From the NCBI RefSeq assembly GCF_000013045.1, contig NC_007677.1, forward strand, positions 682,001 through 746,000: 64,000 nucleotides of DNA. The letters run 5' to 3'. Source of the DNA: Salinibacter ruber DSM 13855 (GTDB taxonomy: Bacteria > Bacteroidota > Rhodothermia > Rhodothermales > Salinibacteraceae). The position numbers and the translations under genes are program-made. Below, piece after piece: positions 25,485 through 35,082 of this stretch; positions within the stretch are counted from its first letter, which is position 1; each line of letters starts with the position of its first letter. The notes beneath the pieces are model-generated. The model was given only the letters and a program-made list of their open reading frames with translations, was not told the DNA's origin and ran no database searches.

Positions 25485-26315
25485 ATGCGCACGATAGGAT
25501 GGTTGCTTCTTCTCATCGGGGGACTGGCAGGCGGCCTGTCGTCGGCCGCCGGCCAGCCGAGCGCCCCGCCCGACACCATCCGAGGGGACGCCGTGGCCCC
25601 ATCGCCGGCCCCCGCTTCGGGCGACCTCGCAGGGCAGGGCGGCGCCCTGGAAGCGACGCCGCTGTTTTACGTGGCCGAAGACGCGGCGACCCTGCACAAC
25701 CGCTCCGGCCTGAACGCCCCGGTGACCCGGCTGGCGATGCGCACGCCCGTCCGGCGCCTGTCGTGCGAGGCAGACTGGTGCCGGGTGCGGACCGACGGGG
25801 GCACGACCGGGTACGTCGCCGCCGACGCCCTGTCCAACGTGTGGATCCGCGTCTCGAAGCGGAAGCGGCGCGTCTACGTGTACCGCGGGGCGGAGCTCGC
25901 CCACGCCTTTGAGGCGGACATGGCCTACAATGCCTTCGCCGACAAGAAGCGAAACGGCGGCAAAACCCGCCCCGACCACTGGCGCACGCCCGAGGGGACG
26001 TTCTACGTGGTCCACAAGAACCCGCAGAGCGAGTTCTACAAGGCGCTCGTGCTCAACTACCCGAAGGTGGAGGACGCACGCCGGGGGCTGGACGCAGGGC
26101 TGATCTCCCGCGCCCAGTACGAGGCCATCCGGCAGGCCCAGCAGGAACACCGGATGCCGCCCATGGGCACGGACCTGGGCGGGTGGATTGAGATTCACGG
26201 CGACGGCACGGGGGACGCGACCGCCTGGACGCAGGGCTGCGTGGCCATTCGAAACGGAGCCATGGACGTGATCTGGGAGCAGGTGCGCGTCGGGACGCCG
26301 GTGCTTATCGAATGA
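25485..26315 (+). CDS. L,D-transpeptidase with an SH3-like domain
   Basis: From the ATG at 25485 the protein is 276 residues with a signal peptide (MRTIGWLLLLIGGLAGGLSSAAG). A bacterial SH3-like domain follows (about residues 60-120: LHNRSGLNAPV, then WCRVRTDGGTTGYVAADAL). The YkuD catalytic domain (about 122-276) has the signature HGDGTG and WTQGCVAIRNGAMD, with the catalytic Cys. Such enzymes form 3-3 cross-links in peptidoglycan or attach proteins to it. meso-DAP peptidoglycan, implied by murE in this window, is the expected substrate. Confidence 0.9.
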   Translation: MRTIGWLLLLIGGLAGGLSSAAGQPSAPPDTIRGDAVAPSPAPASGDLAGQGGALEATPLFYVAEDAATLHNRSGLNAPVTRLAMRTPVRRLSCEADWCRVRTDGGTTGYVAADALSNVWIRVSKRKRRVYVYRGAELAHAFEADMAYNAFADKKRNGGKTRPDHWRTPEGTFYVVHKNPQSEFYKALVLNYPKVEDARRGLDAGLISRAQYEAIRQAQQEHRMPPMGTDLGGWIEIHGDGTGDATAWTQGCVAIRNGAMDVIWEQVRVGTPVLIE

Positions 26316-26427
26316 CCGGACCCGGCCGACGCCGCCCCGAGCCGGCCCCACGCCGGGAACGCCTCCGGACCGGGCTCCTAACATCGTAGCACAATTTCAC
26401 CCATCTCACTGATTACAGGATTGTATC

Positions 26428-27174
26428 ATGTTTTCGACCCGCAACATTGCCACAGCGCTCGTCGGCGTTCTCTTCTTCTTTGTCGTCGGGTGCGGCGGCG
26501 GCAACAGCCCCACGGCGCCGCCGGACGGCTGGCAGACGTCGGACATGCACTGGTGGGCGGAGGGGGTAGACACCTCGGCGGTGTTCATCACGCTCGACAG
26601 CCTCTCCAGCATGGGCGTTGAGAACGCAGAGGTGCAGCTGTCGGCGAGTGGCGACGTCAACCAGGAGCAGTTCCAGGCGGCGATCAAGCGCAGCCTCCTG
26701 CCGCTCTACCGCAACAATCCGATGGTCGTCGACTCGCTCTTTGAGGAGTACGCCGCCCCGCAACTGGAGGAGGTGGACCTGGGCGGAAACGTTCTGCAGA
26801 GCAACGGGGAGCTGAAGTCGGACCTGCTGAACAAGAACCAGAAGGTGGCCTACGAAGCGATCACCGAGTACTTCCGCGAGCCCCAGCGCGATCAGTCGCC
26901 CGACAACATCACTTGGCCCGACAGCCTGCGGTCGGAGGAGTACTCCGGCGTCGTGCAGCTGCAGGTGCACCTTGACGTGGAGGGCGAGGGGGAGAACGCG
27001 ACCTCTCGGGCCGACGCCGTGGAGGTGCTCTCGGGGCCGCACCCGACGCTGAATCGCATTGCCCTGAAGGCCGCGACCCAGGCCACGTGGAAGCCCGCCT
27101 ACGTTCTGGAAGACGGCAGCTGGACCCCAACTGAGAGCTGGGTCCAGTTCAACATTCCGTTCCAGATGCGGTAG
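26428..27174 (+). CDS. Lipoprotein with a TonB-C-like domain
   Basis: This 248-residue protein has a lipoprotein signal (FFFVVGCGGG, Cys near residue 22). The C-terminal part (about 170-248) follows the TonB C-terminal pattern: GVVQLQVHLDVEG, then ADAVEVLSGPHPTLNRIALKAA, TWKPAYV and a final VQFNIPFQMR. It lacks the Pro-rich spacer and inner-membrane helix of a real TonB. It would therefore be a lipid-anchored periplasmic protein. The middle (50-160) is helical and acidic without known motifs. Confidence 0.65.
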   Translation: MFSTRNIATALVGVLFFFVVGCGGGNSPTAPPDGWQTSDMHWWAEGVDTSAVFITLDSLSSMGVENAEVQLSASGDVNQEQFQAAIKRSLLPLYRNNPMVVDSLFEEYAAPQLEEVDLGGNVLQSNGELKSDLLNKNQKVAYEAITEYFREPQRDQSPDNITWPDSLRSEEYSGVVQLQVHLDVEGEGENATSRADAVEVLSGPHPTLNRIALKAATQATWKPAYVLEDGSWTPTESWVQFNIPFQMR

Positions 27175-27232
27175 GATCGCCTTCCAAGCCGTAGCCGGTC
27201 CGTCCAGGCCGGCCCGCCCAGCGCGCCCTGCA

Positions 27233-27265
27233 CTCGGCCCCTCTGCCCCGCGCGGAGGGGCCGAG
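27233..27265. terminator. Long G+C hairpin between convergent genes
   Basis: CTCGGCCCCTC (27233-27243) pairs perfectly with GAGGGGCCGAG (27255-27265) around an 11-base loop. There is no T-run on either side. It lies between the ends of the convergent lipoprotein and NupC genes and may stop transcription both ways. Confidence 0.5.
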
Positions 27266-27317
27266 CGTATGTGGGGGCGATCGATGCGAAGAAAGCCCCC
27301 CGTCCGCTAGGTCACGG

Positions 27318-28628
27318 TTAGGCCACGAGGACGCCGGCGACCGTGGCGGTGAGCCACGAGGCGAGCGCGCCCCCGAGCACGGCCCGCAGGCCGAGCGCTG
27401 CGATCTCGCTCTTGCGCGACGGCGCGATGCCCCCGAGGCCCCCAATCTGGATCGCGATGGACGAGAAGTTGGCGAACCCGCACAGGGCGTACGTGCCGAT
27501 AATCATGGACCGCTCGCTGAGGGCCCCCTGGAGGTCGCGCAGCGAGGCGTAGGCCACGAACTCGTTCACGGCCACCTTCTCGCCGAGCAGCGTGCCGAAC
27601 TGCAGGATGTCGGCCGCCCCCACGCCCATCGCCCACGCCAGCGGGGCGAAGAGGAACCCGAACACCGCCTCCAGCGAGAGGGCGTCGAAGCGGCCGCCGG
27701 ACGCCTGCGCCACGAGCTCGTTCACGTTGTAGAGCTCGACGCCGTAGACGACCGGCGCGCCCACCCACTCGAACCCGGCGTTGATGGTGCCGATGAGGGC
27801 CAGAAAGGCGAGCAGCATGGCGCCCACGTTGAGGGCGAGGCGCAGGCCGTCGGAGGCGCCGTTGGCGGCGGCCTCGATGACGTTGTCGGCCTCCTCCGTG
27901 TCCTGAATTTCGGCCCCGCCCTGGGTCTTGGGGGTCTCGGTCTCCGGCACCAGAATCTTCGCCATCACGATCGCCGCGGGCGCGCTCATCACCGACGCCG
28001 ACAGGAGGTGCTTCGCGAACAGCTGCCGCGACTCGGGGGAGTCCCCGCCCAGAAACCCGATGTAGGCGGCCAGCACCCCGCCCGCGATGGTCGCCATCCC
28101 GCCCGTCATGAGCGTCATGATCTCGCTGCGCGTCATGTCCTCCACGTAGGGCTTCACGGCCAGGGGTGCCTCCGTCTGCCCAATGAACACGTTCGCCGCG
28201 GCGGCCAGCGACTCCGCCCCGGAGATGCGCAGGGTCTTCTGCATGACCCACCCCATGCCGTTCACGAGCGGCTGGACGATCCGCAGGTGATAGAGCACGC
28301 CCATCAGGGAGGCAAAAAAGATGATCGTCGGCAGCACCTGAAAGGCAAAGTTGTTGCCCTCGTCCGGGTTGCCCAGGTCGCCGAAGATGAACTCCGACCC
28401 CTCGTACGTGAACGACAGCAGCGTGTCGAAGAAGGTCGCGAGGGTGTCGAACAGCATCTCCCCCGGGCCGGTCTTCAGCACCAGGAACGCGAAAACGAGC
28501 TGCAGCCCAATCCCCGCGCCCACGAGCCGCCAGTTGATGGCCTTGCGGTTGGTGGAGAACAGCACGGCGATGCCGACGAAGACGACAAGGCCGATGAGGC
28601 CACGAAGCAGGGCGACGGGAAACGACAT
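27318..28628 (-). CDS. NupC/CNT-family nucleoside transporter
   Basis: From the Met at 28628 the protein is 436 residues with about ten hydrophobic segments. Concentrative nucleoside transporter motifs are ANVFIGQTEAPLAVKPYV (nucleoside and Na binding, GQTEAP in place of GQSEAP), MTGGMATIAGGVLAAY and GFANFSSIAIQIGGLGG. It would import nucleosides with Na+ or H+. A cytoplasmic insertion with an acidic stretch lies near residues 215-240. It may feed the salvage kinase Udk also encoded here. Confidence 0.92.
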   Translation of the reverse strand: MSFPVALLRGLIGLVVFVGIAVLFSTNRKAINWRLVGAGIGLQLVFAFLVLKTGPGEMLFDTLATFFDTLLSFTYEGSEFIFGDLGNPDEGNNFAFQVLPTIIFFASLMGVLYHLRIVQPLVNGMGWVMQKTLRISGAESLAAAANVFIGQTEAPLAVKPYVEDMTRSEIMTLMTGGMATIAGGVLAAYIGFLGGDSPESRQLFAKHLLSASVMSAPAAIVMAKILVPETETPKTQGGAEIQDTEEADNVIEAAANGASDGLRLALNVGAMLLAFLALIGTINAGFEWVGAPVVYGVELYNVNELVAQASGGRFDALSLEAVFGFLFAPLAWAMGVGAADILQFGTLLGEKVAVNEFVAYASLRDLQGALSERSMIIGTYALCGFANFSSIAIQIGGLGGIAPSRKSEIAALGLRAVLGGALASWLTATVAGVLVA

Positions 28629-28821
28629 GAAGGCGCGTATGGATGTAAGACGAGGGGAGTACGGCGGAGCCCTCCCTCCGAGCCGAGCGTAAGATAACCA
28701 CCATGGACGCGAACACAAGTCGCCCCGGCCCGAGCGTTCGTCGCCCCCGCAAAACAGCAAGGGCACCCGGCGGACGGCCGAGTGCCCCTGTGGATGCGTC
28801 CCGGAATGGAACGTCGTTCGT

Positions 28822-30852
28822 TTAGCGACCCGAGTCCGAAGTGGACTCCGTGGACGACCCCGTGGACGACGATTCCGTGGCGTCCGACGGCGTCCAAATG
28901 TTGTTGCCCCGGTTCATGTCCGGCAGGATCTGGTTCGGGTCGAGGGCGATGCGCTGCAGAGGCCCGTCCGTCACGCGCAGGGTGTTGGTGTCTCGCGTGT
29001 AGAAGGCCTCGGCGGGGATGCGGCGCTGCTCCGTGGAGCCGTCCTCGTAGGTGAGCTGCACCGTTACCGGCAGCATCAGCTGCTCATTCTGCGAGACCGT
29101 CACCATCGTCGTGTCGCCGCGGGCCACCGAGTCGACGGCCTGGTCCAGCGCGTCGGTCTCGTAGAACCAGCTCCGCCAGAACCAGTCCAGGTCCTCGCCG
29201 CTCACGTCCTCCATGGTGCGGAAGAAGTCGGCGGGCTTCGGGTGCTTGTAGGCCCAGCGGTCGAAGTACTCCTTAAAGGCGGAGTCGAAGCGCTCGGGCC
29301 CCAGCACGTGTTCGCGCAGCACCATGAGGCCGTAGCCCGGCTTCAGGTAGGCAAGAAACCCCAGGGCGTCGTCCCGAATGCGGTCGGCGTACGTCATGAT
29401 CGGCTGGTCCCCGAAGGGGGAGCCCATCTGCTTCGTCACGTACTTCGAGAGGCCGCCCATTACCTTCGCCGGCGGCACCCGGCCCTGGCCGTAGAAGTCG
29501 AGCGCCGAGTACTGGTTCATGAAGGTATTGAGGCCCTCGTCCATCCAGACCCAGCGGCGCTCGTCGGACCCGACGACCATCGGAAACCAGGTGTGCCCGA
29601 ACTCGTGGTCGGTGACCTGGAAGAGGGAGCGCCCGCGCGAGTTGACGTCGCAGAACACGATCTGGGGGTACTCCATGCCCTGCACCCGCCCGGCCACGTT
29701 GATCGCGTTGGGATAGGGGTAAGGCGCCACGAAGTCGGAGTAGAACTCGACGGAGTGCTGGGTGTACGCGGTCGACCGCTCCCAGCCGGGGTTCTGGTCG
29801 GTGCCGAGCCCCTCTCTCGGGTACAGCGACTGGGCAAGCACCGTGCGGTCCCCGGCGTTGGCCCGGGCCGCGTCCCAGATAAAGGCACTGGAGGCCGCCC
29901 ACGCAAAGTCGCGCACCCGGTCGGCCTCGTACCGCCAGGTCAGGCGGCCCGTCCCGTCGGGGCGGGTGTCGGGGGCGCCCACCTCCGTGCTGTCGATGAT
30001 CATGACCGGCTCGCGGCTCTGGCGCGCCTCGGCCAGCCGCTCGCGCTGCGTCTCCGTGAGCACGTCGTCGGGGTTCTGGAGGCGCCCGGTGCCGCCCACG
30101 ATCATGTTGCGCGGCACGGTGATGTTGACGTTAAAGGTGCCGTACTCCAGGTAGTACTCGCCCTGGCCCAGGTAGGGGAGCGGGTTCCAGCCGTGGACGT
30201 CGTCGTAGACGTACATCCGCGGGTACCACTGGGCGAACTGGTAGACGGTGCCGTCCTCCATCTCCATCCAGCCGTGGCGGTCGGCGCCGTCCTTCGGGAG
30301 CGTGTACGCGAAGTCGAACGAGAGCTGAAGGCTGTCGCCGGACGCGAGCGGCTCATCGAGCGACACGCGCATCCGGGTGCCGTCGACGAGCGTGTCCGGC
30401 GTCGTGGTCTCGCCCCCGCGCCGGAGCCGGAGGTTCGAAAGGTCGTACCCGGCCTCCTCGAAGAAGCCCCCGAAACGGGCATCGGCGGGCACGGCGGCGT
30501 TGCCGCGGCTGCCCGTCTTGAAGTAGTTCTGCTCCAGCTGCACCCAGAGCCGCTCCAGGGCCTCCGGGGCGTTGTTGGTGTAGGTGATGGTCTCGGTGCC
30601 GGTGACGCGCTTGCGCGCCGTGTCGAGCGCCACGTCGATCTGGTAGTCGGCGGCGTTCTGCCAGTACGCGCGGCCGGGACTGCCGTCGGCGTCGCGGTAG
30701 CGGTTCGGGTCGGGGAGGTCGACCGGCTCGAACGCCTCGAGGTTGTGCTCAGGCACCTGGTCGGGGGACTGCTGGGCGAAGGCCCCGCCCCACAGCATGG
30801 GGACGAGCGCCGCGACCAGGACGCTGGTAAGCAGGCGAGGACGGAGACGCAT
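28822..30852 (-). CDS. M1-family metallopeptidase, secreted
   Basis: This 676-residue protein starts with a signal peptide (cleavage near AFA-QQ, residue 26). The zinc site is complete: H416-E417-x-x-H420 within DHEFGHTWFP and E439 eighteen residues on, in MDEGLNTF. The exopeptidase-type motif is altered to GMEYP near residue 392. The order is an N-terminal beta domain, catalytic domain, and helical part to about 600; the last about 25 residues are Ser/Thr-rich. It would trim peptides outside the inner membrane. It lies upstream of the NupC gene on the same strand, with 193 bases between. Confidence 0.9.
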   Translation of the reverse strand: MRLRPRLLTSVLVAALVPMLWGGAFAQQSPDQVPEHNLEAFEPVDLPDPNRYRDADGSPGRAYWQNAADYQIDVALDTARKRVTGTETITYTNNAPEALERLWVQLEQNYFKTGSRGNAAVPADARFGGFFEEAGYDLSNLRLRRGGETTTPDTLVDGTRMRVSLDEPLASGDSLQLSFDFAYTLPKDGADRHGWMEMEDGTVYQFAQWYPRMYVYDDVHGWNPLPYLGQGEYYLEYGTFNVNITVPRNMIVGGTGRLQNPDDVLTETQRERLAEARQSREPVMIIDSTEVGAPDTRPDGTGRLTWRYEADRVRDFAWAASSAFIWDAARANAGDRTVLAQSLYPREGLGTDQNPGWERSTAYTQHSVEFYSDFVAPYPYPNAINVAGRVQGMEYPQIVFCDVNSRGRSLFQVTDHEFGHTWFPMVVGSDERRWVWMDEGLNTFMNQYSALDFYGQGRVPPAKVMGGLSKYVTKQMGSPFGDQPIMTYADRIRDDALGFLAYLKPGYGLMVLREHVLGPERFDSAFKEYFDRWAYKHPKPADFFRTMEDVSGEDLDWFWRSWFYETDALDQAVDSVARGDTTMVTVSQNEQLMLPVTVQLTYEDGSTEQRRIPAEAFYTRDTNTLRVTDGPLQRIALDPNQILPDMNRGNNIWTPSDATESSSTGSSTESTSDSGR

Positions 30853-31065
30853 GGCGGGAGGGAGGGGGATTGATGAGAAAAAGCGCCGACACCCTGTAAC
30901 GTAATCCTTCTGTGGGCGAATTAGAAGGACGAAAACGTTAAAGCATGGTTAGGGCCGGGCGCACCGTCCGGCCTGAGCCCGGGGCCGGCGCCCGAACGCC
31001 ACCGTGCCCCGGGCGTACAGAAGCATGTCGATAGGCCTGCCTTACACTGATTCCTGCCCTGCCGC

Positions 31066-33426
31066 ATGCGCCGCATCCCGATCCGCCGTTCCACCACCCA
31101 CACCCAGGTTGACCCCGACCCGGAGGCCGAGCAGCGCATTCTCGACGGCCTCAACGACAAGCAGCGCGAGGCCGTGACGACCACCGAGGGGCCGGTCATG
31201 ATTATCGCCGGGCCGGGGTCCGGCAAGACGCGCGCGCTGACCCACCGCATCGCCTATCTGCTGGCCGCCGGCAAAGCCCAGCCGCGCGACATCCTGGCCC
31301 TCACCTTTACCAACAAGGCGGCCAACGAGATGCAGGAGCGTGTGGAGGCCCTCGTGGGCGACGACGCCCGGGGGATGTGGGTGGGCACCTTCCACTCCTC
31401 GTTCGCCCGGCTGCTGCGGATGGAGGGGGACAAGATCGGCTACTCGGAGGACTTTTCGATCTACGACACCGCCGACTCGAAGCGCCTCATCCGACAGCAG
31501 ATGAAGGGGCGCAACCTCGACACCGACGTGGTGAAGCCGCGGTCGGTGCAGCGCATGATCTCCAGCGCCAAGAACGAAATGATCGACCCGCAGGAGTACG
31601 CGGAGCTGGCGCGTGGGGACCAGCAGGAGATCGTCGCGGAGGTCTATCCCGCCTACGAGCGCGCCCTCAAGCAGGCCAACGCGCTCGACTTCGACGACCT
31701 GCTCCTCAAGCCGATCGAGCTGTTTGAGCAGCACGAGGACGTCCTGGAGAAGTACCAGACCCGCTGGCAGTACGTCCACATCGACGAGTACCAGGACACG
31801 AACCAGGCGCAGTACGTTCTGGCCCGCAAGCTGTCCGCCCGCCACAAAAACCTCTGCGTGGTGGGCGACGACGCGCAGAGCATCTACGCCTTCCGCGGGG
31901 CCGATATCACCAACATCCTCAACTTCGACAACGACTACCCGGACGCCACCACGATCCGGCTGGAGCGCAACTACCGCTCCACCGAGAACATCATCCGCCT
32001 GGCCGACTCGATCATCGAGGAGAACGACGACCAGATCGAGAAGAGCCTCTGGACGGACAACGCGGAGGGGGAGTACGTGGCGCTCATGGAGGCGCTCAGC
32101 GAGAAGGACGAGGCGCAAAAGATCGAGCGCCGCGTCCGCGACCTGCACCTGCGCGACGGGATGGAGTACGGCGACTTTGCGGTCCTCTACCGCACCAACG
32201 CCCAGAGCCGGGCCATCGAGGAGGCGCTGCGCAAGGAGAACGTGCCGTACCGCGTGATCGGGGGCACGTCCTTCTACGAGCGGAAGGAGATCAAGGACGT
32301 GCTGGCGTACCTGAAGCTGCTGGTGAACCCGAACGACACGGCCAGCCTGCAGCGCGTCATCAACTACCCCACCCGTGGCATCGGCGACAAGACGCAGGCG
32401 CGCCTCCAGCGCTACGCCCAGCAGCACAGCCTCTCGCTGTGGCAGGCCGTCGAGCGGGTGGAGGAGATCGAGACGCTGGGCACGCGCGCCGAGCGGGCCG
32501 TCGGCAAATTTCGGCGCCTCATTGCCCGCTACGCCTCGAAGGCGGGCACCGGCAGCGTGCCGGCCGACGAGCTGGCGCGCGACCTGATCCAGGACGCCGG
32601 CCTGCTCAGCGAGCTGCGCAAGGAGCACACCCGCGAAAACCTGCAGCGCTGGGAGAACGTGCAGGAGCTGATCAGCGCGCTGGCCGAGTACGTCGAGTCC
32701 ACCGAGGACGCCACCATCAGCACGTTCCTGCAGGAGGTGGCCCTCATGACCGACCAGGACGAGGCCGAAGAGGGGGACGACAAGGTGACGCTCATGACGC
32801 TCCACGCCGCGAAGGGGACCGAATTTCCGGTCGTCTTCGTCGCGGGCCTGGAGGAGGGGCTCTTTCCGCTGGAGCAGGCGACCCAGGAGAAGGCGGAGCT
32901 GGAGGAGGAGCGGCGCCTCTTCTACGTCGGCGTCACGCGGGCGGAGGAGCGCCTCTACCTCAGCTGGGCGCGCAGCCGCTACCGCTACGGCGAACAGACC
33001 TCCAACACGCGCAGCCGCTTCCTGGAGGAGGTCGACTCCGACGTGGTGCGCACCGAGGCGGGCGGCGAGCTGGAGCAGCAGACGGACCGCTTCTCGGCGG
33101 AGGAGGGCCCCTCGGCCGACTACGACGAGATGGACCCGCACTACTACCGGCAGGACCTGAGCGGGGACGGCGGGGCGACCGGCTCGTCGGACGGCCTTCG
33201 GCGCATCGAGTCGACCGACGGGGGCGGCGGGCGGCGCGTGGTCTACGACGAGGGGCACGGCGAGATCGTGCCGGGCGCCCAGGTGGAGCACCAGAAGTTT
33301 GGGCGGGGCAAGGTGCAGTCCCTAGAGGGGGAGGGGGACAAGGCCACCGCGGTCGTGTTCTTCGGCTCGGACGTGGGCAACAAGAAGCTGAAGCTCAAAT
33401 ACGCCAACCTGCGCGTGATCGGGTGA
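31066..33426 (+). CDS. pcrA: ATP-dependent DNA helicase PcrA/UvrD
   Basis: This is a 786-residue SF1A 3'-5' helicase for repair, replication restart and recombination control. Motifs are LNDKQREAV, Walker A GPGSGKTR (residues 49-56), YVHIDEYQDTNQAQ, VVGDDAQSIYAFRGAD, ERNYRSTENI, LMTLHAAKGTEFPVVFV and YVGVTRAEERLYLSW. The C-terminal end has the PcrA-type Tudor-like domain (about 725-786: VEHQKFGRGKV, then KKLKLKYANLRVI), used for RNA polymerase contact. A shorter paralogue lies at 3564-5702. Confidence 0.95.
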   Translation: MRRIPIRRSTTHTQVDPDPEAEQRILDGLNDKQREAVTTTEGPVMIIAGPGSGKTRALTHRIAYLLAAGKAQPRDILALTFTNKAANEMQERVEALVGDDARGMWVGTFHSSFARLLRMEGDKIGYSEDFSIYDTADSKRLIRQQMKGRNLDTDVVKPRSVQRMISSAKNEMIDPQEYAELARGDQQEIVAEVYPAYERALKQANALDFDDLLLKPIELFEQHEDVLEKYQTRWQYVHIDEYQDTNQAQYVLARKLSARHKNLCVVGDDAQSIYAFRGADITNILNFDNDYPDATTIRLERNYRSTENIIRLADSIIEENDDQIEKSLWTDNAEGEYVALMEALSEKDEAQKIERRVRDLHLRDGMEYGDFAVLYRTNAQSRAIEEALRKENVPYRVIGGTSFYERKEIKDVLAYLKLLVNPNDTASLQRVINYPTRGIGDKTQARLQRYAQQHSLSLWQAVERVEEIETLGTRAERAVGKFRRLIARYASKAGTGSVPADELARDLIQDAGLLSELRKEHTRENLQRWENVQELISALAEYVESTEDATISTFLQEVALMTDQDEAEEGDDKVTLMTLHAAKGTEFPVVFVAGLEEGLFPLEQATQEKAELEEERRLFYVGVTRAEERLYLSWARSRYRYGEQTSNTRSRFLEEVDSDVVRTEAGGELEQQTDRFSAEEGPSADYDEMDPHYYRQDLSGDGGATGSSDGLRRIESTDGGGGRRVVYDEGHGEIVPGAQVEHQKFGRGKVQSLEGEGDKATAVVFFGSDVGNKKLKLKYANLRVIG

Positions 33427-33460
33427 GGAGGAAGAAGGGCGCGTGGGCGGCTGAAGACGT

Positions 33461-33973
33461 TCAGTTCCAATCGGGCGGATCGCCCGACCGGTAGCTGACG
33501 GAGCGCATCCGCCCCTGATCGTCGATCACGTTGGTTTCCGCACCCGGCACCACGTCGGTATTCTGAGCCGACGCGCAGCGCCAGCCCTCCTCCGTCCGGC
33601 GCACCACGAACGTGAAGATGGTGCGGCGGGGGCGGGGATCGTCGACGTCGGCGACGGCGGTTTGGCCCTCCAGCTCCATTTTGGCGTGGACGGTCGCCAC
33701 GGCCGGGTCCCCGTCCGGGCCGCCCACGAGCCACCGGACGCGCCGGTCCACGAGCGCGATTGTCGACTGGTCGAAGATGGTGCGGAGGCCGTAGTCGTGG
33801 GCCCGTCGGATCGCTGCGCGATCGTGCCACCACAGCCCCGTCACGTTCACGAACTCGGCGTCCGCTTCGAATAGGGCGGCCAGCCGGTCCGCGTCGCGCC
33901 GGTTCCAGGCCTGCACCCAGATATCGGCGATGCGCCTGGGGTGGTCGAGCGGAGGGTATGAGTTGTCGGCCAT
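33461..33973 (-). CDS. SnoaL-like/DUF4440 (SgcJ/EcaC-type) protein
   Basis: From the Met at 33973 the protein is 170 residues. It has the NTF2-like cone fold pattern of the SgcJ/EcaC group: IADIWVQAWNRRDADRLAALFEADAEFVNVTGLWW near the N-terminus, then IRRAHDYGL and a beta sheet with VATVHAKMEL and TIFTFVVRRTEEGWRC. No catalytic role is certain; members bind small hydrophobic ligands. It converges on pcrA and lies 59 bases after the HNH gene on the same strand. Its base composition is that of the core genome, not of the island. Confidence 0.75.
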   Translation of the reverse strand: MADNSYPPLDHPRRIADIWVQAWNRRDADRLAALFEADAEFVNVTGLWWHDRAAIRRAHDYGLRTIFDQSTIALVDRRVRWLVGGPDGDPAVATVHAKMELEGQTAVADVDDPRPRRTIFTFVVRRTEEGWRCASAQNTDVVPGAETNVIDDQGRMRSVSYRSGDPPDWN

Positions 33974-34032
33974 GAGGGAAACGATACGCTGTTCGAGAAT
34001 TCCTTTTCGGACAAGGGGCTCGGGGTGAGAAA

Positions 34033-35022
34033 TTAGCCCCGAAATCGCTTCCTCCGGTGCCACGACAAGTATTCCTGATCGGGCCAGAGAGCCTCTTCGT
34101 CCGGAAGATGGAGCAAGCGGCCGTCGAGTGTGTCCAGGTGACCCGTCGTGTTGTAGGGGGCCGTCAGTTCGGGGGAGAGAAGAATCGTGTAGTCAGCCGA
34201 GACAGTGAGGAGTCCTTCCTCGAAGGCCCAGTGGCAGAGCTTACTCAGCGCGAGGCCGTTTCGCGGATCGTCGTTGTGACTCACACTCCATGGTTTGATG
34301 TGTGCTGCGTCGACGGCTGTGTGGTGGTCCACCGTGAGGATGCGAACGCCACTGAGGGCACATCGATAGTCGTAGGCCTCCACGACGGCTTGTCGAAATC
34401 CCTGGTCCCGGGCCGGTTCGGTGATTTCAGAAGACGTGTCTTCTGCAGTTTCGTCTTCCTCGCGGGCCTGCCGCAGTAGCTTTCGCCTATATTCGAAGGC
34501 TTCGACATGGATTGAGCTCTGGTCGGCTAGGGTCTCGTGAACCGACTCGTCGAAATGGGCCTCGATCAGGGTGGTCCGGAGAATGTCTCGGGGTTCCTCG
34601 TGGGACAGGAGGGTATGGAGGGCGTCGTCGAGTCGGGCCCCGCGGGTGTGCTCCTTGAGCTGTCGAATGGTGCGGAGGCGCCGTCCGGCGTCGAGCACAT
34701 CTTCGCTGCCGTCCTGTGGAATGAGATGCCAGAAGTCCTCGCTGGACAGGTGGTAGAAGGGAAGTGCAATATTGCCGCGTCGCTGCTCGGGCATAATCAG
34801 ATCCCAGTACCCATTGAAGAGATCGAGGAGCTGGGGATCCAACGCGATCACGTTCTTGCTGAGCGTCCCCTCCGCAAAGAGGTCAAGGACAGAGAGTAGA
34901 AGAAATGGCTTGTGGGGGGCGGTGTGCTCTGTAGACGCCGGGTACCGATTTTGATTTTTGTCCTTCCGCAGTCGTTCGAACTGCTTTGCGTGCTGCCCTA
35001 ATCTCGCGTCTTGTTGCGACAT
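34033..35022 (-). CDS. HNH endonuclease with divergent SBD-like N-terminal domain
   Basis: This 329-residue protein has an HNH domain at about 205-290 with H241 (in DAAHIKPW), N255 (DPRNGLAL) and H264, and no CxxC zinc pairs. The N-terminal half starts with an APHKPFLLLSVLDLF segment and LPFYHLSSEDFWHL, collinear with the sulfur-binding-type domain of its neighbour (APHKPLLILYAL, YPFWHLRSDGVW). The Tyr of the YP pair is replaced by Leu. This suggests a type IV-like restriction nuclease reading some DNA mark, perhaps not phosphorothioate. It lies 60 bases downstream of the second HNH gene on the same strand. Base composition is clearly more A+T-rich than the flanks, a sign of transfer. Confidence 0.75.
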   Translation of the reverse strand: MSQQDARLGQHAKQFERLRKDKNQNRYPASTEHTAPHKPFLLLSVLDLFAEGTLSKNVIALDPQLLDLFNGYWDLIMPEQRRGNIALPFYHLSSEDFWHLIPQDGSEDVLDAGRRLRTIRQLKEHTRGARLDDALHTLLSHEEPRDILRTTLIEAHFDESVHETLADQSSIHVEAFEYRRKLLRQAREEDETAEDTSSEITEPARDQGFRQAVVEAYDYRCALSGVRILTVDHHTAVDAAHIKPWSVSHNDDPRNGLALSKLCHWAFEEGLLTVSADYTILLSPELTAPYNTTGHLDTLDGRLLHLPDEEALWPDQEYLSWHRRKRFRG

Positions 35023-35082
35023 AGCAACATCGATTGTGGGTAGTAGCTGTGTTCATTACTGCGTTCTTATTCACTATGCCCT

